Shown here in pieces: positions 51,201-60,200 of a stretch of DNA of 64,000 bases (position 1 is its first letter; each line of letters starts with the position of its first letter). Origin of the DNA: Aurelia coerulea (lineage: Eukaryota; Cnidaria; Scyphozoa; Semaeostomeae; Ulmaridae); contig CM076947.1 in NCBI GenBank assembly GCA_039566865.1, positions 21,949,501 to 22,013,500 on the forward strand, given 5' to 3'. The notes beneath the pieces are model-generated. The model had not been told where the DNA came from, did not search any database, and saw nothing but the letters and a program-made list of their open reading frames with translations. The position numbers and the translations under genes are program-made.

Positions 51201-54200
51201 AATCATGCAAAGGCTAACTTAGATGAGAAAATTTAATTTGGTAAAATTCTGCGAAGGAGCGAAATTACGAGGATCGCGTTTAAACTTTTTACGCAGTATG
51301 AAAAACTTACATTGGCTAACTTTTCAACCCATTCATCTGATATTCCAAAAGACATCAATCCAACTTCCTATGATAAAGTATAGTCACAGGTCTAAAAAGT
51401 CGAAATGCTTGTGAGCCTGGAATTCTTTAACTTTTCATCCGATTTATTGAAATGGATGATTATTTTGCAGGTAACATGCACTATTTAATACAAAATTTTT
51501 TTTGCGCAATGACCAGATGCGGGGATGGTTTAGCTGTAGCACGCTTTTGATTATCAATCCTAAGGTAACATAGGGCTCAAATATAAAAAAAAAACCAGTG
51601 TAAAATGTTATTACAGTTTTCTTTTAATTAAATGGCTTCGAAGGAATTTGGGGTTTCTTGCTGTAAATCTGCCGTAGAAATTTATTGATATCTTGATTGG
51701 TTTCAAAATGGCGACATTTATTACATTTGAGGCTAAGACGTCATCAAATTTCTAAATCCTAAACTAGAAAAGCTACAGATTTCTGTTTGCCACCATATTG
51801 AAGACCTTCATAAACTATGATTTTTTTGAAGGTTGTATCATTTTTCCCCTATAGGTTTAGGATTTACGATGATTCAAATCATTTCAAAATTTTGCAAGGT
51901 TGGTATTTCGAGTCCAACTCTGCTGAACCTGCTATAAGTAGAATGAGGAGGTCACCCTCGTTGGTTGCAACCCTCTTGTAATTTCAAGCTAACGGAATCA
52001 TTACATGCAGTGCGGTCACAACGAGAGGAAGGACCAGGACATAGCATCATATTATACAATTCCTTTATACTGTCTAATTTCAATTACTGTCCATTGATCT
52101 GGATGTTCTGTGGGAAAACATCGAACGATGATATCAATAGACTTCATAAACGTGCCCTGAGAGGGCTGCTAGATGACTATGGGTCTACGTTTGAAGAGCT
52201 CTTTCATAAGAGAGGCGAACACACAATACATACAAGAAACTTGCAAAAGCTAATGCTTGAGGTCTACAAATGCTTAACCTCTGGCAATCCCTCCTTCTTA
52301 TGGGACCTCTTCAAACGTAAACCCATAAATTATAATCTTAGAGTAAAGGATCTCGTCCAAATACGAGGACTCTGAGATACGGGAATGATTCTTTGTCATT
52401 TAGAGGAAGCATACTTTGGAACACACTCGCTGACACAATAAAATCTGCAAAAAGCAACAGTCAATTTAAAAACAGCATTAAAGATTGGACGGGATCCAAT
52501 TGCAATTGTATGATATGTAGATAAAAGAGAACACTGTAAATAGGTAACACCAGTTGGCCTTTATTAGTTTATAAACTATTCCTTTAGCCAACTTTAAATA
52601 AATGTATTATTATTATTTAGCATAGCTTAGCCTAGATTCTGATTGTCCTGAGATTATATTCAGATACTAGGTAAAAATATAATGAAAAAATTCCCCAAAA
52701 CATATTCAAGCTGCAAGCAATTTTGCGAAATGGTCCCGGGGGGTCACTTCAATAGGCGGATGACGGGGGTGTGCCATTTTGAATTGTAAAATCATACCCT
52801 AAAATTTATGAAATTTTTCAAAAACCATACCCCAAAATTTACGGGCCATTCAAAATGGATACCCTAAAATTGTGACCAAAATTTGAAGTTCTAACCAAGT
52901 ATCTGAGATTAGATCAAATTCAATACCCTGAAGCGTTTTTCTTCCAAAATGACACCCTAAAATTTATGTTCATTTGTGATGTTACCAAAAATGACACCCT
53001 AAAATTAATTTTCAGCCTGAAAAAAGGTACCCCAAAAAATGGCACATCCCGTACTGGTACATGTGGTAGTGACCCCCCCGGGGAAATGGTGCCCTCTCAA
53101 AACAATTCAAAAAGGGCCTAAAATTCATTATCACATTTGCGAAAGATTCAATGGAACGACGATAAGGACATGTTGAACAGCGGCTGAAAGATTTTGCGAT
53201 GAAATAATTTACAAAATGTCTAAATATCTAATCAAATATATAGTAATTGTAACTGTATATTAGTTATAATTAAGTTGGATGTTTCTTTATGTTACGACCA
53301 TGGGTTAGTCATTGTCTGTTGCTCCCTGTGGTTACCGTCCTTGTAGTGTCGTATAGTTGTATAGTAATTAGAAAGTATAGTAGGTTGTAACATGTATTCT
53401 AAAATTTTAGATGAATATATAAAAAATATCTAGTGAATGATTAGAAGCCTACTGGCTCGCAGATGAGATAATAAGTTTTGATGTATAAATAGCGTATAAG
53501 AACAAAAGCAGTCAACGCAGAAATTCAAACTTTGTGATTACATATGAAGGGTTGGTGAAGGTGAAGTTGCGTTTTTCAGCGCCAAGCGCTGGGATCGCAG
53601 AAATAGAGCAGACCTAATCGAGTCCGCGACCCCTGTCATGACGCTCAAGTGATGGGGTCCAACCGGGTATCGAACCCACTCCGCCTGACTGTTCTGGCTG
53701 CAAAGTCAGAGGATTACACCACTGCGCCACAACACCTTCAAGGGTTAGTTATAGTAAAAGTTCAACTGGCAATAAACCAGAAAAATCTACTTACTTGTGC
53801 AAAATTTGCAAAATCTGGATTTAATAACAGCGGAATGTGACCCATCATCTCATGACAGATATCGCTAAAAAAGAAAGATAAGATTAAAAAAGAGAGAGAA
53901 ATGAAAGAAAGATATCACACGAAAATTTATAGAGCCTTGCACATCAATTTACAAAGAACCGATTTTCACTTAAAAAATATAGAATATGAAAAGCTCCATT
54001 GAGTGGCGTTGGAGCTTCTATCCCCGTTGTGCATACTCAAATATTCCAAATATTATGTTAAAATTTCGCTCTTGAAGAACAGACTCTCTTGAAGAACAGC
54101 TAACAGCTTTATCATTGCAAAGAAGTATTGAATGTATTCAAGGATAGTAAAACATATTTCAGCCACACCTATGGATGACAAGTTGAGAGCCTTAGAGTAC

Positions 54201-57200
54201 AATAAAAGAAGCGATTAAATTACAATTTCCTTCGTTGATATCAGTTGATGCTCCGCTAGGTGATTCGAATATTGACGCTAAATTACTAATTTCTTCTGCT
54301 TTGCAATTAGTTTCAAAGTCCCATGGATAACATGGCTGCTCCTCTCCAACAAATCTTGGCGACAAATTTTTGACACGATTTTAAACGAGTTATATATCTG
54401 TTATCACAACTATGAGGGAAACATCATCATCTACGCCTTATTAGGAATACAGTACTTGCTTTGATGAAAAAATTCTTAAAATGAAATATAGTACTTATAT
54501 AGGAAATATAGGAAATATAGTACTTGCTTTGATAAAAAAACTTCTTAAAATGAAATAATAGCTATAACCCGTTGCTAACAATTATTGCGTGCTATGCACG
54601 AGAAAAACAACACAAAAACGACAAACAATAACACGAAAACAAGCTCAGGCGATGTTTGTGGTTCCTCCTATCAGGCTCAAAGAAGGGAATTAAGATTAGA
54701 ACCACTTTGCTTTCTTCTGGGCCTCCTGAATTACCCATTTTGTTTCCTGTATCCATTTTAACTTGACATTTCACTTGTTATGGCCTAGCTTCGCAGACAT
54801 TCAGATGATCTGAAAGTCCCTTCTCGGTGACTTATGGGACAGCAACAGCGCGCAAGGCCTTGTTAGTTTAGCAGAGGATATTTAATCAAAAGCATGAACG
54901 AGAATTTGACTCACGGCTCAGGAGTGTAGCCAGGTTGAGTTGGATGGCGAATGTATTGTGTGCAGAAGAATATGCGAAGTGCTAGAGCGGCCAAACCAAC
55001 CCTTGGATTTATGAATCCTCCAGCTGGTCGTAATGTGAAGCCAGTCTTACCTAAAGAAATTTAGGAAAGTAGCTTGAAAGAAATATGAATAGGTGTTGAG
55101 GTGTAGTGGTGTAATCCTCTGGCTTTGCAGACAAAACAGTCAGGTGGAAATTACAAATGTTGACATTATTGTACATAAGTTTCTAATATTGTAAAGTATT
55201 GTACATAAGTTTCTAAGATTATATAATATTGTAAAGAAGGTTTTATAGTAGTTTGATTTCATTGCTAATTTTTCAATTTATTTTCTTAGATTTTAATAAT
55301 GTTTTGATCAGAGGCCCCTTGAAAAACCAGCTCTGCCGAAGGGCAACTCTCCTTAAAAGAATTAAGTTTGAAAGAATTAAATTATAAGAAAAGATTGGAG
55401 CCCCACCACTTGAATGTCACGACAAGGGGTCGCGGACTCGATTAGGTCTTCTCTACTTTTGCCATCCCAGACGACCACGACGAAAAATGTTCATGAGAAG
55501 ATGCCCTGCATCTCAAATTTGGCACGCTTCACCCACAGTCAATCTCAGCCACCCTCTCCAATGTTTCTTGTGCCAACGTGCCTCTATATACAAAGCCTCC
55601 AAACTCTGGTTATTGGGGTTTTGACGTGCTGGGCTTGCCTTCAAAGTGAATTTGCCCATAAGATAATTTTTTGGACTTTGGAAACGCTTTAGTTGATATA
55701 TCCGCCGCCAGGCGCCCCCTGTATAGCTAAATAACCAACGGTCCCCGAGCTGCTCCATTACGCCATTGCTTGGCACTAAAGCCACACCTTCACCCTCACC
55801 TTCATAGCTAATTACGAATAGTGCATGAATATGCTAAATAAAATGCCTACACAGCCATTGTTTCCTAAGTCACAGAAAGAAATTGCACGTGGCAAAATTA
55901 CCAAATTACCTATTTCTAACCAGCCAAGAAACCTTGGGTTACTTCCAGCTTTAACTGTGCTTATTCCCTTTAAAACTACCGTTGGAAAGTCATGAAATAA
56001 TGGAAATAGGTGAAACTCATCAATATTTTGTCATTGAAAAATCGTTCTGACTGTTGTATCGTAACAAAGGCAAGCTCTTACTTTTCAAGTAGTTTGAAAC
56101 AGTAGATAGCTTTGGAATCTTGTCATCTCTAGAAACATGAAAAAGGAACAAAGGTAATTGAAACTGCAAAAAATGTGGAAAAATGGAAAGATATATGTAA
56201 AAATGTATGTAAAGATGGCACCAGAATGTTCATTAGATTGTAAAACATGTTTAATCTTTTCTAAGTGGTGAAGCATCGGAAGCATTGCATTAAATCATAG
56301 GTGACACTGCTGGTGTGCTCCTATGGAGGAGCGCTGCAATTTATATGTACCTGCATCGGAAAAATTTCTATAGTGCTGCAGAGGAGATCATTCTCTTACG
56401 CTAGCTCCTCCATAGCCGTAAACAATGTTTTCCTCTGCAAAAGAACAAAGCTGTGAAACTCAAGCAGAGCTGCAGCATCTAATCACCAATGATTGAATAG
56501 GAATAGTTGAAAAGCAACACTTCATTATGAAAACTTAAATAATCTCTCTCGAAGAAATTGATTTCAAAGTAACTTCACCAACGAAGTTCACTTGATCACA
56601 TAATTTCACATCAGTATCCAAACGATAAGAGATGAAATAAATACACATTCAAGCCTTTCAAACATTTTGTAAAAAATTGTCATGCCTAATCTGATTAGAC
56701 CACGTTTAAACTGTATTAGTCCTGTTTTCATTCATTACAAATTTGTTACGGTTCAAGAGCGTCTGCACTGCTCCACCGGGTGTCCCAAAAAAGTACTCCT
56801 ATTTGAAAAATCACCAAAATTTGATTACACAGCCGATCTTCGATTTTCTTTTTCTGTGGAGTGGATCGAGAACCAAATTATTTTCCAAGATACAGTTGAT
56901 CTTGTAATTCGTTTAAAAAGCACTGATGATTGCCAGATCAATTTCTTTGTGCATGCAAAGCTTCTAGTTCGGTCATAAATGATGGAAAGAAATGCGCACC
57001 ATAATTGGAGACTTCAATGATGATAAAAAATCTGAAAATTTTGACTCTTAGGCAAGATTGAGTATTTTGCTTAAAAACTATGGCTCAAAATAAGGTTTTT
57101 CGACGTGTAATTTTTCGACCTTGCTGTATTAAAAGCAAACATTTTATCATCTATGAATATTTTTGGGTCTTTGACAAAACAACTCAAAAAGAAAATTTTG

Positions 57201-60200
57201 TCAAAGGCTTGATAATCAATCTTTGATGATTTTTTAAAAAGGAATACTTTTTATGGGACACCCGGTAGAACAATATTTTTCGATAGAAAAAAGTCACAAA
57301 GGGTAGCAGATTTGGAGAAACGGTGTAAGCAAGATGCTGATCTGTTAACATAGGGCTCAAATCTTTAAAAAGGTCGGTGTAAAATTCTATTACAGTTTCC
57401 TTTGAATTATATGGCTTGGAAGGAACTTAGTGTTTTTTGCTGTAAATCTGCCGTGGAAATTTATTGATATCTTGATTAGTTTCAAAATGGCGGCATTTAT
57501 CAAATTTGAGGCTATGACGTCATCAAATTTCTAAATCCTAAACTAGAATAGATATTGATTTCTTCTTTTCACCACATTGTAGGCCTTCATAAACTACGGT
57601 TTTCTTGAAAGTTATATGATTTTGTCTCCTTTTGTTTAGGATTTACGATGATTTAAATGTTTTCAAAATTTTCCATCAATTTTTTCAAAAATCATTAAAT
57701 TGCCGCCATTTTGAAAAAAATCAAGATATCAAAAAATTTCCACGGCAGATTTTCAGCAAAGTAATATGAGCTCCTTTCCAGCCATTCAATTCAAAGAAAA
57801 ACGGAATAGAATTTCACACCCACCTTTTTAAAGATTTGAAAGATTTGAGCCCTATGCTTGATCTGTTACACCCTCATTACGGATCCAAAATTGTACTGAT
57901 GCAATGTAAAAGGGGTCTTACTCATATCCACATGTCCTTGAAAGCTCCGGAAATGTATCGTTGAATTCTTTGCAAGCATGCGTTGGATACAACTTTGTAA
58001 GTCCTCGATAAATATCTTTCCTGCAAAAAGAAATTTTTTAAGTGCATAAATTCATGAAAGATCAGTCAGTGCACGTGTTTACATAAGTCAGGCCACTAAC
58101 ATTTCTTTCTTACATAAAATGAGACTTGTTTAATAAAGCTTCATAAAGACATACCGGGTGAGTCAGAAAAAAGAATCCCCGTTTCCTTGGTCACGGCTAC
58201 CTGGATATCAAGACAATGATATCAGCAAATATATAGTTTAATGGTAGAAATGCTCAATTCTACTATAAAATTTACCTGACTGAAATCGGCCCCTCCATTC
58301 TGAAATCATGAGGGATTTTCTCGAGAAAGCCTCTTCAAAAAACCTTCAAAGCGGGCCCAAAATCATGAACAAATTTCCCAACATTTCTGCCTTACAATGG
58401 CCTTACAGCAATGCTTTAGCTATCCTCCTTGGAGGATGAACAAGTCCTCCCTCTGGTATCGATGACCTATTCAGGGGGATTCCATTCTCCCAAGAGGAAA
58501 AAATACATGAATTTATGTGAATGTCATCAATTTTAGGAAGGAAAATCTGCTCATTGTTTTCCTTCGATTTTACAGGTTTTTGGAAGGGGCTTTCTGCAGA
58601 AAGTCACCCATATCGACGGGAAGAAATGGCCGATAAAGGCCGGGTAAATTACTGAACCTATTTGAATATATTGGCAATAAAACGAGACAGTTTTCAATAT
58701 TACTGCTTTGATATTCATGGAGCAGTGGCCTTCCATGAGGGGATTCTTTTTTCTGACTCACCCGGTAGATACCATTACAAGTTCGTTACAGCTTTGAGCT
58801 AAAGTCCGAGGCTTGGTACCTCTTTTTGATCAGTAAATGATGTAGCCCTATGTGTTCACTAGTAGGCTACAAATAATGCTAAGTTTTAAGATCCTTTTTT
58901 ACATCATCTTTAGCAAGCATCGTTCCATAATGAGTACTGTTAAAACGTGATATCAAATCAAAAGATAACTAACCAAGTTTTTATTTCTTCTTCAGTATAA
59001 TTCACCACTGGGAAGTCTTGGTCACTTTAAACGAAATAAAACAACTTAGACATACGAATCTTTGGCAGTCATCAAGAGTAGCACAAGGTGAGTTTGACCA
59101 CGATATTTTCTTCTGCCTTCGATTGATGTATCAAAATGATGAATCAATCAGTGTTTGATGAAACGTATGGTTATCGGTGATGCACCGATTCAATTGAATC
59201 ATCCATCAAATTGAAGTAAAAGGGCTAATTTAGATGAAGAATTTTGTTTCATTGCGATGGGTCATTCTGTTCTAGAGTACTGTAACATTTTAGCAGGAAG
59301 GCGTTTTGTTTACACGGTCCTGAAAAAATCAGAAAATTACGATCAAATTTTTCAGCTTTAGAATGATAACGATTGTGTGTCATTCAATGACTAATGAATT
59401 AAATACTACCATGTACCTTTGCTTTATCGTTTTCAGACTGAAACTTAGGCTAGGCAACAAGGACTGATTTTGTAATTTTAATAGCATCAGTTGCCTTTGA
59501 TTGACACCTCAGTTCAAAGCGATTATTGACTGCAGACAAGGGAAATTCTCTAAACCAGTAATTCAAACCAAATAAAGCCGCAAAAGTTGCTCAGAAACCA
59601 GTAGGGCAAACACTCGCCTTGTGCACGCGAAATATGATTTTTAAGAGAAGTTATGTGCTTGTAACGAATGAAGAAGGGTAAATCTAAAGATCTGCCTGGC
59701 GGATTTTGTTGATTTGATTCAGGAGCTGTGTGGTAATTGTTTCATTTCAGTCCTAAATATGCAAGAATTAGAATGCCTTCTGCTCAGATTCTGAATCAAA
59801 TAAACAAAATACGCCAGGTAGAACTTTAGATTTACCTTTTTTCTTCTTTCGTTATGAGCATATATCGTCTCTTAAAAACAACCTTTCATGTGCGCAAGGC
59901 GAGAGTTTGCCCTACTGGTTTTGGAGCAACTTTTGCTATTTTGTTTGCTTTGAATTTCTGGTTGAGAGGATTTTCTTTGTCTGCAATCGCTAATCGCTTT
60001 AACTTGATGTGTCAATTGAAGTAACTGATGCCATTGTATTACAAAAACTGTCCTTGTTACCCTGGCACAGTGTTATCGATACACTGTAAGCGAGTAGGGG
60101 GTGGGTGGTAGCCATTACTAGGATACCCTGGGTACCAGAGCCAATTATTATTTTTTTGGCTCTGGTACCCAGGGTATTACTAGGATTGAACGCAACAAGT

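Noticed and set aside
53666..53729. A functional tRNA gene
   Set aside because: A- and B-box words are present, but the acceptor stem does not pair and the unit continues into a SINE body with a flanking target duplication.
53649..53840. 63-codon + strand frame
   Set aside because: It spans the SINE and the antisense of the hydroxylase HEMMGH exon.
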